From assembly GCA_029782025.1 (NCBI GenBank), contig JAKOVR010000195.1:1-34614 (forward strand): DNA of 34,614 bases. Reading direction: 5' to 3'. Within the stretch, counting starts at the first letter, position 1, and each line of letters starts with the position of its first letter. The notes under the pieces are model-generated. The model did not search any database and had not been told where the DNA came from. It was given only the letters and a program-made list of their open reading frames with translations. This DNA comes from Actinomycetes bacterium (lineage in GTDB: Bacteria > Actinomycetota > Acidimicrobiia > Acidimicrobiales > Acidimicrobilacustridaceae). A program made the translations under genes and the position numbers. Of the stretch, positions 14,169 to 23,091 are shown piece by piece.

Positions 14169-16238
14169 ATGACCGACACCCAGGCGCCGCCCTCGGCCAC
14201 CCCCACCGCCCCCCCGAAGAAGCGGTTGGCCTACAACCCCAGCATCGACGGACTCCGCGGGCTCGCCGTGTCCACCATGCTGCTCTACCACCTCGACGTG
14301 TCGTGGATGGGCGACGGCGGGCCGATCAGCCTCGAGGTGTTCTTCGTGGTCAGCGGGTTCCTGATCACCACGCTGTTCATCCACGAGTTCGAGCGCGACG
14401 GGCGCATCGACCGGCCGGACTTCTGGCGCCGCCGCTTCCGACGGCTCGCGCCAGCCCTGCTGGCCATGGTGGCCTTCGTGGCCCTCTGGGCCCTGGTGCC
14501 AGGCAGCTGGGGCCCGACCGACGGCCAGCGGGCCGTCCTCCGGCCCGGCGGGATCGCCAGCCTCACCTACACCTCGAACTGGTACTTCGTGTTCTCGGGG
14601 CAGAGCTACTTCGAAGGGTTCGGGGCGCCGTCGCCCCTCCGGCACACGTGGTCGCTCAGCATGGAGGAGCAGTTCTACCTGCTGATCGCCATGGGCGTGG
14701 CCTTCGGGTTCCGCCGCTGGCATCCGCACCGGCAGGTGTGGCTCTGGGTCACCGGCGGGCTCACCGTCGCCTCGGCGGCGTGGATGGCGTTCCTGTGGCG
14801 CATGGGCGACCTCACCGCGTCGGGCCTGTGGCCGCTCGGCATCGACCCCGCCAGCCTCCCGGAGTGGGCGCGCACCTTCTTCAACTTCCAGGGGTCGGGC
14901 GACCCCACCCGTATGTACTTCGGCACCGACACCCGGCTCGGCGCCGCGCTGGCGGGCGCCTTCCTGGCCTTCCTCTGCGAGCGGCGCCAGCGCCAGCACG
15001 CGTCGATGAAGGCGCTCAACTTCGCCGGGCTCTTCGGGGTGGCCGGGCTGGTGCTGCTCTACGCCGTCGCCCCCGACCACTGGAGCTTCCTCTACCTCGG
15101 CGGCTACCTCTTCGTCGAGATCCTCACCATGCTGGCCCTGTGGGTGGCCACGGCGCCGAGACCCAACACGTGGCAGCAGGCCCTGGCCTGGCCGCCCCTC
15201 GTGAAGGTCGGGATGCTGTCGTACAGCCTCTACGTGTGGCACTACCCGATCTTCCTCCTCCTCAACGAGGACCGGGTGCCGCTGCAGGGCCTCGCCTTCG
15301 ACGCGGTCCGGGTCGCCGCCGCCGGTGTCGTGGCCTGGCTGTCGTTCCACTACCTGGAGCAGCCCATCCGCAAGGGTGGGCTCGGCACCGGCTGGCGCTT
15401 CCGCTTCCTCGTCGCCGCCGTGCCGCTGGTGGTGATCGGCTTCGTCGCCATCACCTCGATCCCCCGGTCCTCGACCGACGCCCTCACGTCCGACGTGGAG
15501 ATCGCCGACCAGACCCGCCTCGCCCCCGACGGACGCAAGGTGGTGATGGTGGCCGGCGACTCGATGGCCCGGACCTTCGGGGTGAACGTGGCCCAGCAGC
15601 AACTCGACAAGCCGGCCGGCATCCAGGTGCGCCTCGCCACCAAGCTCGGGTGTGGCATCACCATCGCCGACTTCATGGTGAACGGAACGCCGCAGCTCCA
15701 GGGGAAGGACTGCAAGAACTGGCCGAAGGAGTACACCCAGCTCGTCGACGCCATCTCGCCGTCGGTCACCCTGGCGCTCGCCTGGGGCTGGGAGATCTAC
15801 GACCGGCGGGTACCCAACGCGGCCGGCGACATCACGGTCGTGAAGGCGGGCAGCGAGCAATGGTCGGCCCTGCTCTCGGGGGCCATCGATCAGATGGCGA
15901 AGATCACCACGGCGAAGGGCGGCAAGCTCGTGCTGCTCACCATGCCGTGCATCGACTACACGGCGCCGACGCCCCGCCACCCCACCACCAAGGAAGCACG
16001 CGATCCGGAACGGGTCGAGGCCGTGAACCGGGTGATCCGCGACTACCAGGCCAAGCACCCGCGCACGGTGTCGATCATCGACCTCAACGGGTTCCTGTGC
16101 CCCGACGGCGAGCACTACCGGGCGGTCATCGACGGCAAGCTGGTCAGCGACGACGGCATCCACTTCACCCCGGAGGGCGCGGCCATCGTGTGGCAGTGGA
16201 TGCTCCCCGACGTCAAGAAGCTCGCCGGCATCCCCTGA
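14169..16238 (+). CDS. acyltransferase-3 membrane protein with SGNH domain (A)
   Basis: The 689-residue protein has an OatA-like layout: a short proline-rich cytoplasmic start, an acyltransferase-3 integral membrane domain (about 25-420) and an extracytoplasmic SGNH-hydrolase domain (about 450-689). Membrane-domain landmarks are SIDGLRG, the active-site-type histidine H41 in LLYHLD, RRRFRRLAP and SMEEQFYLL. SGNH landmarks are GDS (463-465, with a Met-Ala continuation) and DGIH with D662 and H665 near the end. Such proteins O-acetylate or otherwise acylate extracellular glycans such as peptidoglycan or polysaccharide. The target here is unknown. The start at ATG 14169 is chosen because upstream codons are arginine-rich. 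It is similar in layout to the protein at 20854. Confidence 0.9.
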   Translation: MTDTQAPPSATPTAPPKKRLAYNPSIDGLRGLAVSTMLLYHLDVSWMGDGGPISLEVFFVVSGFLITTLFIHEFERDGRIDRPDFWRRRFRRLAPALLAMVAFVALWALVPGSWGPTDGQRAVLRPGGIASLTYTSNWYFVFSGQSYFEGFGAPSPLRHTWSLSMEEQFYLLIAMGVAFGFRRWHPHRQVWLWVTGGLTVASAAWMAFLWRMGDLTASGLWPLGIDPASLPEWARTFFNFQGSGDPTRMYFGTDTRLGAALAGAFLAFLCERRQRQHASMKALNFAGLFGVAGLVLLYAVAPDHWSFLYLGGYLFVEILTMLALWVATAPRPNTWQQALAWPPLVKVGMLSYSLYVWHYPIFLLLNEDRVPLQGLAFDAVRVAAAGVVAWLSFHYLEQPIRKGGLGTGWRFRFLVAAVPLVVIGFVAITSIPRSSTDALTSDVEIADQTRLAPDGRKVVMVAGDSMARTFGVNVAQQQLDKPAGIQVRLATKLGCGITIADFMVNGTPQLQGKDCKNWPKEYTQLVDAISPSVTLALAWGWEIYDRRVPNAAGDITVVKAGSEQWSALLSGAIDQMAKITTAKGGKLVLLTMPCIDYTAPTPRHPTTKEARDPERVEAVNRVIRDYQAKHPRTVSIIDLNGFLCPDGEHYRAVIDGKLVSDDGIHFTPEGAAIVWQWMLPDVKKLAGIP

Positions 16239-16253
16239 CGCCCCACCGCCGCC

Positions 16254-16299
16254 GTCTGGATGCAACGAGCGACACATGGGTCCGTCGCGGCAGCCAGAC
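16254..16299. terminator. possible nested hairpin between convergent genes
   Basis: GTCTGG (16254-16259) pairs with CCAGAC (16294-16299). Inside it GCGAC (16269-16273) pairs with GTCGC (16284-16288). The element lies between the stop codons of two convergent genes. There is no U-tract, so its strength as a terminator is uncertain. Confidence 0.35.
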
Positions 16300-16314
16300 C
16301 GCGCGCCGGCCGGG

Positions 16315-19300
16315 TCAGGAGGACAAGGGGTGCAGGATCGGGCGGTCGGGGGTGCCCTCCACGCTGTAGAGCGTGATGGTGTTGGTCCCCTCGACGAAGC
16401 TCGTCTCCGGCAGGGCGGCGAAGAACGACGGACCCTGCTCGTCGATCCCGGTCGGCGACACCGCCAGCACCGTGCCGTTCAGGGCGATGGCCACGTTGTG
16501 GGGGGCGGCGTCGTCGAGGGTGCCCTCCACGAAGCAGGCGATCTCCCGGTCGGCGCTCCGGAACTCCCGGGTGAGGCCCGGCGCCTCGACCGTGGCCCGC
16601 ATGGTGACGGGTGCCCCGGCCGGGAGCGCCGCCACCTGCTTGCCCACGAGCGGGGCGAAGGGGCCGATGCGGAACACGCGCAGCGGATCGGCGGGATCCC
16701 CCGGGGCGGCCGCCGCCTTCAGGATCCGGGCCCGGCCCTCGGTGGCGTTGAAGTCGACGAACGGGCCGGTGGGCGCGACCGAGTCCTTCGGGTTGTGGAT
16801 GGCCCGCTTCACGGTCGACGGATCGGGCGGTCCGAGCAGGGACTTGCCCACCGTGTCGTACGGCAGCTTCGTGCCGAGCATCGCCGCGATCGTGGGCACG
16901 ATGTCCATCACGTTGGCGTTGCGGTCGTCGACCGTGCCCGGCGTGAGGCCCGGACCCCGGACGAACAGGGGCGTGTAGAGCAGGTTGTGCCAGTTCTCGT
17001 CGGTGAAGGCCCGGAGCTGGCCCGGTGCGAAGTTCAGGCCGTGGTCGGCGGTGAACACGACGACGGCGCTGTCCCACAGCCCGGAGGCCTTCAGCTCCTT
17101 GACCATCTCCCCCACCCAGGCGTCGAGGTACTGGAGCTGGAGCAGGTGCCGGGACCGGGCCGAGATCCCGCCCCACGAGCTCACCCAGGAGCCGAGCCAC
17201 TGGTTGGCGCCGATCGGGTACTGGGGTCGACCGTCGGAGCAGGCCCGGCCGGTGGGCGTGAACTCGAACGGAAGGTGCGGGAGGATGAAGTGGGCGAAGT
17301 GGAACGTCGGGCTCCGCGAGGCCCGCAGCCCGGCGATGAAGTCCTGGATGCGGGAGGCGTCGTGCATGTCGGGCGGCAGGTAGAACAGCCCGTTGGGGTC
17401 GCCCTTGCCCTGCGCCCCGGCATCGTTGCCACCGGACGGGCCGGAGGTGGCTCGGCGCATCCACACGTCGGCCGCCCGGGAGTAGAGGTTGCTCGACTCG
17501 CCCGCCGCCCGGGGCTGGTACGGCGTGCACAGCGACGGATCGCAGAGGCTGGTGACGACCTCCTGCACGTCCATCACGTAGTTGCCGCCCAGGAACGAGA
17601 ACAGGCTGTTCTTGTAGACGCCGGCGATCGGTGACGCGATCGTGCCGGGGTAGTTGCCGGTCATGATGGCCGGGACGGCCCAGTTGGTGCCCGCCGCCGG
17701 CGTGGAGTTGAGGCGGAACCAGGTGGACTCCCGCTGGAGGCCGGCGAAGTTGGGGTACAGCCCGGCGTCGATCCCGCCCTTCCCGTCGAGGAGCGACGTG
17801 AGGGGGAGCTCGTCGAAGACGACCATCACCACCGGCACCGGCGAGGGGATCGGCACCCCCGACCCCTTGATCTCGGTCGTGTCGAGGACGATCGGGGTGG
17901 CGCCCGACGAGAAGAGGAAGAGGGCGACGAAGGCCGCGGCCGCCGGCGAGAGGTACCGGGCCCACACCCGGGCGGCGTCGTACCGGAAGAACAGGTAGGC
18001 CGCCCCGCCGGCCACGATCACCCCCACGAGCATCGGGAGCGGCGTGTCGAGCTTGGTGCCGACGGCCTGCACCCCCACCGATCCGACAAGGAGGGCCAGC
18101 ACCACCCGGTGGGCGATCAGCTCGACCTTGGGCGCGACCAACCGGCCGGCGGCGGTGAGCCCGAGGAGCACGAGCGGGGGGATGACGGCCAGCACCAACG
18201 CGAAGCTGATCAGGTCGGGAGCGCTGACCCGGCGGGCCACCAGCTCCTCGCCCGCCTTGCCGAACACCTCGAGCACGGGCTGCACGACGGCCAGGGCCCA
18301 CAGGCCGATCAGTTCGAGCAGCCGCGCCCCTTCGGTCCGCAGGAGCGGCCCGGCGCCGGCACCAACCGGCTCCTTGGACGGCGCCTCCTTCTTCGGCTCC
18401 GCGCCCTTCGAAGCCTTCGGCTCGGCGCCCTTCGGCTCGTTCGGCGTCGGCTCGGCGTCCTTCGGCGCCGCCCCGTCGGCCTCGGGGGCCTTGGCCGCCG
18501 CCACCTTCGCGGCCGCGCCGGCCCGGGCGAGGGCGGCGGTGGAAGCGGCGGGCGCGACCGTGGGCACCGATGGTTCGTCCCCGTCGGCCGCCTCGCCCTC
18601 ACCCTCGCCGCGCTCGCCGTCGCGGCTGTCGGCCTCGGCGTCCTCGGCCGGCGCGGCGGGGGTCTCGTCGTCGGGGGTGAGCAGATCGGCCAGGGCCGGC
18701 GGTGGTTCGGCTCCACCGCGCCCGGTCAGCGCCAGGAGGCCGGGCAGGAGGAACTGGGCCAACGTCACCAGCCCGACCGAACCGGCGGTGAACAGCGCCA
18801 GGTCGGCGGCCAGCCGGTAGCGGTAGATGGCGAAGGTGCCGGCCACGCCGACGGTGGCCGTGCAGATGGCGGCCACCAGCGGGATCACCGGCTGCCGGCG
18901 CTTGAACAGCACCCAGAGCCCGAACAGCCCCGGGAGCACGAGCAACTCGTAGAGGAGCCGCTGGTTCTCCACCCACGCCGCCGGGCGCCCTTCGGCGCCG
19001 ATGTTGCGGGCCATCGTGTCCTCGCGCTCGTACACCTCGTACACACGCGCCACCCGGATGGCCATGACCACCGGGAGGCGACCCAGGTGGGACCGGATGT
19101 ACTCGGTGCCCTTGGCCCGCAGCCCCGAGTCGGTCAACCGCCCCTGCTCGGCGATCACCTCCTGGCTGGCCTGGCTGAGGCAGCGGAAGCTGTACCAGCC
19201 GGCGGCGGGCCCCTCCCACGTCTCGTCGCAGGAGTTGAGGGCGAAGGCCGTGCCCGTGGTGGCGATGTAGACGGGCTCGTCGAAGCGGTTCAGGTTGTAG

Positions 19301-20106
19301 GCCGCCCACGGCAGCATCATCCCGATGCACACCGCGCAGGCGCCGGCGCAGAGCACGACCCGGCGCCAGAAGGGGATGGTGCGGAGCAGCAGCACCGCTG
19401 CGATGGACAGGATGCCGAGGAACACCGCGCCCTCGCCCCGGGTGAGCCACACGCCGCCGGCCGCGGCGCCGGTCAGCAGCGCGCCCGTCCAGTCGGGCCG
19501 GCGCCAGAACCGCACCGCGCCGAGGAGCGTGAGGGCGAAGAGGGGCACGTACAACGACTCGGACAGGTAGAGCGTGTCGCTCATCCAGAAGCCCGGGTAG
19601 ACGGCGGCGATGCCCCCGGCCACGAGGGCGGTGGCATTCGGCGCCCGCGGGTTCAGCCGGCGCCCGAGGAGGGCGACGAGCCCGCACCCGAACGTCCCGA
19701 GCAGCGCCATGGCCATCCGGTGCCCGGCGACCGACTCCACCCCCAGCTCGGTGACCCCGGCCAGGAACAGCACGAACCCCGGCGGGTGGTCCGCCACCTG
19801 GGCCAGCTCACCGGCGTAGGAGCGGATCTGGAACCCGTTGCCCTCCACCAGGTTCAGGGCCATGCTGCGGTAGTAGTAGGCGTCGCCGCCGACGTAGTAG
19901 CACTCGCCCGGCGCCGGGCGGGCCCGGAGCTGCTCGTCGGTGCAGGTGGGGAGCCACTGGGTGACGGCGAGGAACCGCACCAGGAACGCGACCGCCACCA
20001 CGGCGAGGATGGGCCAGTGGCGGGCGAGCCGGCGCAGGACCGGCACCAGCCGGTCGAGCGGCGCCGACGCAGGGGCCGGCTCGATTGCCGGCTCGGTGGC
20101 GGTCAC
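16315..20106 (-). CDS. GT-C glycosyltransferase fused to alkaline-phosphatase-superfamily transferase
   Basis: This 1263-residue protein has four parts. Residues 1-460 are a multi-spanning GT-C (ArnT/PMT-like) domain with an acidic loop motif (VGGD75) and HPPG at 107-110. Residues 465-588 form an Ala/Pro/Glu/Lys-rich linker. About 590-745 hold further membrane helices. About 757-1110 form a sulfatase/LtaS-type domain with metal-binding D765-E766, a TNWAVPAIMTG active-site segment (T807 at the nucleophile position) and D1021-H1022-G. A beta-rich tail follows to 1263. With threonine at that position it should not be a formylglycine sulfatase. A phosphoglycerol- or phosphoethanolamine-type transferase is more likely. 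A lipid-linked sugar donor is expected for the GT-C part. GTG 20106 follows the lipoprotein 2 stop by 28 bases, so the genes are probably co-transcribed. Confidence 0.88.
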   Translation of the reverse strand: MTATEPAIEPAPASAPLDRLVPVLRRLARHWPILAVVAVAFLVRFLAVTQWLPTCTDEQLRARPAPGECYYVGGDAYYYRSMALNLVEGNGFQIRSYAGELAQVADHPPGFVLFLAGVTELGVESVAGHRMAMALLGTFGCGLVALLGRRLNPRAPNATALVAGGIAAVYPGFWMSDTLYLSESLYVPLFALTLLGAVRFWRRPDWTGALLTGAAAGGVWLTRGEGAVFLGILSIAAVLLLRTIPFWRRVVLCAGACAVCIGMMLPWAAYNLNRFDEPVYIATTGTAFALNSCDETWEGPAAGWYSFRCLSQASQEVIAEQGRLTDSGLRAKGTEYIRSHLGRLPVVMAIRVARVYEVYEREDTMARNIGAEGRPAAWVENQRLLYELLVLPGLFGLWVLFKRRQPVIPLVAAICTATVGVAGTFAIYRYRLAADLALFTAGSVGLVTLAQFLLPGLLALTGRGGAEPPPALADLLTPDDETPAAPAEDAEADSRDGERGEGEGEAADGDEPSVPTVAPAASTAALARAGAAAKVAAAKAPEADGAAPKDAEPTPNEPKGAEPKASKGAEPKKEAPSKEPVGAGAGPLLRTEGARLLELIGLWALAVVQPVLEVFGKAGEELVARRVSAPDLISFALVLAVIPPLVLLGLTAAGRLVAPKVELIAHRVVLALLVGSVGVQAVGTKLDTPLPMLVGVIVAGGAAYLFFRYDAARVWARYLSPAAAAFVALFLFSSGATPIVLDTTEIKGSGVPIPSPVPVVMVVFDELPLTSLLDGKGGIDAGLYPNFAGLQRESTWFRLNSTPAAGTNWAVPAIMTGNYPGTIASPIAGVYKNSLFSFLGGNYVMDVQEVVTSLCDPSLCTPYQPRAAGESSNLYSRAADVWMRRATSGPSGGNDAGAQGKGDPNGLFYLPPDMHDASRIQDFIAGLRASRSPTFHFAHFILPHLPFEFTPTGRACSDGRPQYPIGANQWLGSWVSSWGGISARSRHLLQLQYLDAWVGEMVKELKASGLWDSAVVVFTADHGLNFAPGQLRAFTDENWHNLLYTPLFVRGPGLTPGTVDDRNANVMDIVPTIAAMLGTKLPYDTVGKSLLGPPDPSTVKRAIHNPKDSVAPTGPFVDFNATEGRARILKAAAAPGDPADPLRVFRIGPFAPLVGKQVAALPAGAPVTMRATVEAPGLTREFRSADREIACFVEGTLDDAAPHNVAIALNGTVLAVSPTGIDEQGPSFFAALPETSFVEGTNTITLYSVEGTPDRPILHPLSS

Positions 20107-20134
20107 CGGGATGCGGGAGAACGCCGCGCTGCGA

Positions 20135-20611
20135 TCACTCGTAGCACGTCTGGTTGAACCAGGTCTTCAGGCGCTTGCCGGCCTCGTCGTGCTTCTTCTG
20201 CTCGTCGGCCGTCAGCTTGCCGCCATCGGCGGACACCTTCTTGGTGTCGGCCGTGATCACGTCGAGGTCGGCGGCCAGGGACGGCACCGCCTTCTTGAGC
20301 ACGTCGGCCTGCTTCACCACTTCCTGGAACTTGGCGGCCTTCTCGGCGGCGGCCGCCTTGCCCACCACGAGTTGCGCGGACCCGTAGAGCCGGTAGGCGG
20401 TGCACTCGGCCGTGGTCTTCAGCTTCTTGGTGGAGGTCGTGGTGACCTTCGCCGCAGTGGTCGACGGGGTCGCCCCGCCGGCATCGGTGATCGGCGCCTT
20501 CCCGGCCGACGGGGTGGCGCTGGCGCTGGTGGGCGCCTTCGTCCCGCAACCGGCGAGCATCGCACCGGATGCCAGCGTGATCAGCAGGGTGGTGCCACGA
20601 AAGGTGCGCAT
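20135..20611 (-). CDS. small lipoprotein, paralog 2 of 3
   Basis: The 158-residue protein has a short signal peptide with lipobox LAGC (Cys22). A Thr/Ser/Ala/Lys-rich spacer follows, then a helical domain starting at AECTAYRLYG and ending LKTWFNQTCYE. The two cysteines, the ADLDVITADTKK core and the C-terminal aromatic-Cys ending align with the lipoproteins at 13564 and 24892. GAGGAGAA lies nine bases before ATG 20611. It leads the operon with the GT-C/sulfatase-like fusion and is divergent from acyltransferase B. An accessory role to these envelope enzymes is inferred from position only. Confidence 0.88.
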   Translation of the reverse strand: MRTFRGTTLLITLASGAMLAGCGTKAPTSASATPSAGKAPITDAGGATPSTTAAKVTTTSTKKLKTTAECTAYRLYGSAQLVVGKAAAAEKAAKFQEVVKQADVLKKAVPSLAADLDVITADTKKVSADGGKLTADEQKKHDEAGKRLKTWFNQTCYE

Positions 20612-20680
20612 GGTCTTCGGTTCTCCTCGGCGGTCTGGCCGCGGCGGCGGGCCCGGACGCGATCGCCGTCCACTTCACCG

Positions 20681-20692
20681 TCGCTGCAGCGA
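20681..20692. promoter_or_regulatory. perfect 12-base palindrome, operator candidate
   Basis: TCGCTGCAGCGA is fully self-complementary. It lies four to five bases downstream of the -10 box of lipoprotein 2, overlapping the expected transcription start. That is the position of a repressor site. It is in the divergent region shared with acyltransferase B. Confidence 0.45.
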
Positions 20693-20695
20693 GCC

Positions 20696-20701
20696 ACTCT
20701 A
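20696..20701 (-). promoter_or_regulatory. -10 box of the lipoprotein 2 operon
   Basis: Minus-strand TAGAGT is preceded by TGAG, giving an extended -10 character. Transcription would start near 20688, with a leader of about 77 bases. It matches the TAGANT form seen before the other two lipoprotein paralogs. Confidence 0.45.
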
Positions 20702-20808
20702 CTCACGCCCGCCGTCCCGGCGAAGTCACCCCCGGCTCGTGTCCCGCCGGCTGGCCGGACGCCGTCGCCCCGGTGCGGGCCCGTCGCCTGAGGGTGCAGG
20801 ACGGGTGC

Positions 20809-20814
20809 TAACGT
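20809..20814 (+). promoter_or_regulatory. extended -10 box of acyltransferase B
   Basis: TGCTAACGT contains TAACGT with an upstream TG, an extended -10. Transcription would begin near 20821, about 33 bases before GTG 20854. No clear Shine-Dalgarno site follows. Confidence 0.4.
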
Positions 20815-20853
20815 CCGGCGTTCCGGCCGCCCCGGCCATCTCTCGCACGCGCC

Positions 20854-23022
20854 GTGACCGCTACCGAACCCCGCCCGAGCCCTGAGAAGGCCGCGAGCAG
20901 CCCGGCCACCGTCGAAGTCGGCGGCTCGGCAGGTGCCACGCCCGCGGCCGAGCCGGCCTCGCCCGCGCCCCGGAAGGCCAGCCTGCCCTACTTCGCCTCG
21001 CTCGACGGGCTCCGGGGGCTCGGCCTCATCTTCGTGGTCACCTACCACGCCGGGTACACCGACCTGGTGAAGGGCGCCTACCTCGCCGTGTCGATGTTCT
21101 TCACGCTGAGCGGCTTCCTGATCACGAGCCTCATCGTCCGGGAGCACGACGCCCACGGCCGCATCGACATGAAGCGCTTCTACATCCAGCGCTTCCGGCG
21201 CCTCATGCCCGCGGCATACGCCGGCATCATCCTCGTGGCCGCCTTCGGCCTGTTCGCCGCCGCCGACAACCAGATGGCCAACCTGCGCGGCGACCTGCTC
21301 AGCGCCCAGTTCTACGTGGCCAACTGGCGGTTCATCCTTTCCAACCAGGGCTACGCCGAGCTGTTCAACTCCCCCTCGCCCGTCCTGCACTTCTGGAGCC
21401 TCGCCATCGAGGAGCAGTTCTACCTGCTCTACCCGCTCGTGGTGCTGGTGGTGCTGCGCCTGCTCAAGGCGTCGGTCAAGGTGCTCGGCATCGTCATCGC
21501 CGCGCTGTTCGTGGTCTCGACCGCTCTGCCCCGCCTCGTGCCGATGACGACCGACCGCTTCTACTACGGCACCGACACCCGGGGCGCCGAGATCCTCGCC
21601 GGCGTACTGCTCGCCATCTTGCTCTCACGGCGGCGGCTCGACGAGCCCGGCTGGTCGCCCCGGCTCGCCGCCGGGCTGCGGACGATGGGCACCCTGGCCT
21701 TCCTGGCCACCATGGTGCTGTGGTTCATGCTCCCCCGGGAGAACGAGCACGTGTACGACGGGGGGCTGGCGCTCTACGGCGTGCTCTCCGCGCTGCTGGT
21801 GTGGGGGGCGATCACCCCCGGGGCGCTGATCGCCAAGATCCTCGGCGTGAAGGTGCTCCGCGAGCTCGGCAAGATCTCGTACGGCGTCTACGTGTACCAC
21901 TGGCCGATCTTCCTCTGGCTCAGCCCCGAGCGCCTCGGCCTCAGCCAGTTCTGGACCATGTGGGTGCGCTTCGCCGTGACCCTGGCTGCCGCCCTGCTGT
22001 CGAACCACTTCTACGAGCTGCCCATCCGGAAGGGCCGCCACCTGTTCAAGGTCCCCAACTACCAGGTCGGGATGGCCATGGCCGTCGCCGCCGTCGGGAT
22101 CATCATGGCCGTGACCGTCAACGCCCCGGAGAGCACCGAGGCGGCGGAAGGCCTCAGCGATCCGGTCGACGCGTCCCAGGTGCGCTCGGTCGGACCGTTC
22201 GCCGCGCCGCCCACCACCCTCCCCACCGCGATCGCCGCCAGCCCCAAGGCTGCGGCCGTGCCGACGCCCAAGGACAGCCTCCGGCCGGACCGGCGGCTCC
22301 GGGTGCTCTTCGTGGGCGACTCGACCGCCGTGTCCCTGGCCAACGTGGCCAAGAAGTGGGGGGACCAGAACGACGTGTTCACCGTCGTCAACGGGGGGAT
22401 CCGAGGGTGCGGGATCGTGCGGGGCATGGGGAAGGTCCGGGTCTACAAGGACCAGAAGACGTACCTCGAGAAGTGGAACACCTCGTGCGACTGGGGCACG
22501 AAGCTGCCCCAGCAGCTCGCCGACGTCCAGCCCGACCTCATCGTGGTCTCCCAGAGCCTGTGGGACACGACCGACCACATGGATCCGGCCACCAACACCC
22601 TGGTCGCCCCCGGCCAGGCGGTCTACGACGCCAAGATCAAGAGCGAGTACAGCGAGTTCCTCACCATCCTGGCCGGCGAGGGGGTCCCGGTGCTCTGGCT
22701 CCGCCAACCCCCGGCGCAGTGGGGCACGGGCCTGACCTACGAGGGACGACCCTTCGACCCCGGCAGCGCGCAGCGGATGGACCGCCTCAACACCCTCGTG
22801 GCCGAGGCGGGCGCCCCGATCAAGCTGTTCCGTGCCGTCCCCTACGACACGTTCTTCCTCACGTGGCCGGGCGGGCTCTACGACAAGACGCTCCGGCCCG
22901 ACGGCATCCACCCCACCTCCGACGGCCGGGACGTCATCGGCGGCGACATCGTGATCGGCTGGCTCGGGCCCGAGCTCCTCTGGACCTACTGGGACGTGTG
23001 GCGCACCGCCGCCACCCGCTAG
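20854..23022 (+). CDS. acyltransferase-3 membrane protein with SGNH domain (B)
   Basis: The 722-residue protein has the same plan as the one at 14169. It starts with a longer Pro/Ala-rich cytoplasmic tail (about 45 residues). The acyltransferase-3 membrane domain follows (SLDGLRG, H65 in VTYHAG, RFRRLMPAAY, AIEEQFYLLYPL). After a Pro/Ala/Ser linker comes an SGNH domain with GDS at 488-490 and DGIH with D683 and H686. It probably acylates an extracytoplasmic glycan. Two such enzymes in one locus suggest two acylation sites or substrates. The GTG start is short of a ribosome site, but upstream promoter and frame support it. It is divergent from lipoprotein 2 and ends 14 bases before a large hairpin. 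Confidence 0.9.
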   Translation: MTATEPRPSPEKAASSPATVEVGGSAGATPAAEPASPAPRKASLPYFASLDGLRGLGLIFVVTYHAGYTDLVKGAYLAVSMFFTLSGFLITSLIVREHDAHGRIDMKRFYIQRFRRLMPAAYAGIILVAAFGLFAAADNQMANLRGDLLSAQFYVANWRFILSNQGYAELFNSPSPVLHFWSLAIEEQFYLLYPLVVLVVLRLLKASVKVLGIVIAALFVVSTALPRLVPMTTDRFYYGTDTRGAEILAGVLLAILLSRRRLDEPGWSPRLAAGLRTMGTLAFLATMVLWFMLPRENEHVYDGGLALYGVLSALLVWGAITPGALIAKILGVKVLRELGKISYGVYVYHWPIFLWLSPERLGLSQFWTMWVRFAVTLAAALLSNHFYELPIRKGRHLFKVPNYQVGMAMAVAAVGIIMAVTVNAPESTEAAEGLSDPVDASQVRSVGPFAAPPTTLPTAIAASPKAAAVPTPKDSLRPDRRLRVLFVGDSTAVSLANVAKKWGDQNDVFTVVNGGIRGCGIVRGMGKVRVYKDQKTYLEKWNTSCDWGTKLPQQLADVQPDLIVVSQSLWDTTDHMDPATNTLVAPGQAVYDAKIKSEYSEFLTILAGEGVPVLWLRQPPAQWGTGLTYEGRPFDPGSAQRMDRLNTLVAEAGAPIKLFRAVPYDTFFLTWPGGLYDKTLRPDGIHPTSDGRDVIGGDIVIGWLGPELLWTYWDVWRTAATR

Positions 23023-23036
23023 CCCGACCCGCTCCC

Positions 23037-23091
23037 GATTCCTTGGGTGCGTAAGGGTGCGCTATGCGCGCCCTTACGCACCCAAGGAATC
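23037..23091. terminator. 26-bp hairpin between convergent genes
   Basis: Arms 23037-23057 and 23071-23091 are perfect 21-base reverse complements. The inner bases extend the stem to 26 pairs with one U-G wobble and a TAT loop (23063-23065). It lies between the ends of acyltransferase B (23022) and the sulfatase (23090) and would work in both directions. No U-tract follows on either side. It is AT-richer than its surroundings, and the sulfatase stop codon overlaps its right end. Confidence 0.8.

Noticed and set aside
18109..20157. 682-codon open frame antisense to the GT-C fusion
   Set aside because: Low-complexity product with no motif, overlapping a gene with clear catalytic residues on the other strand.
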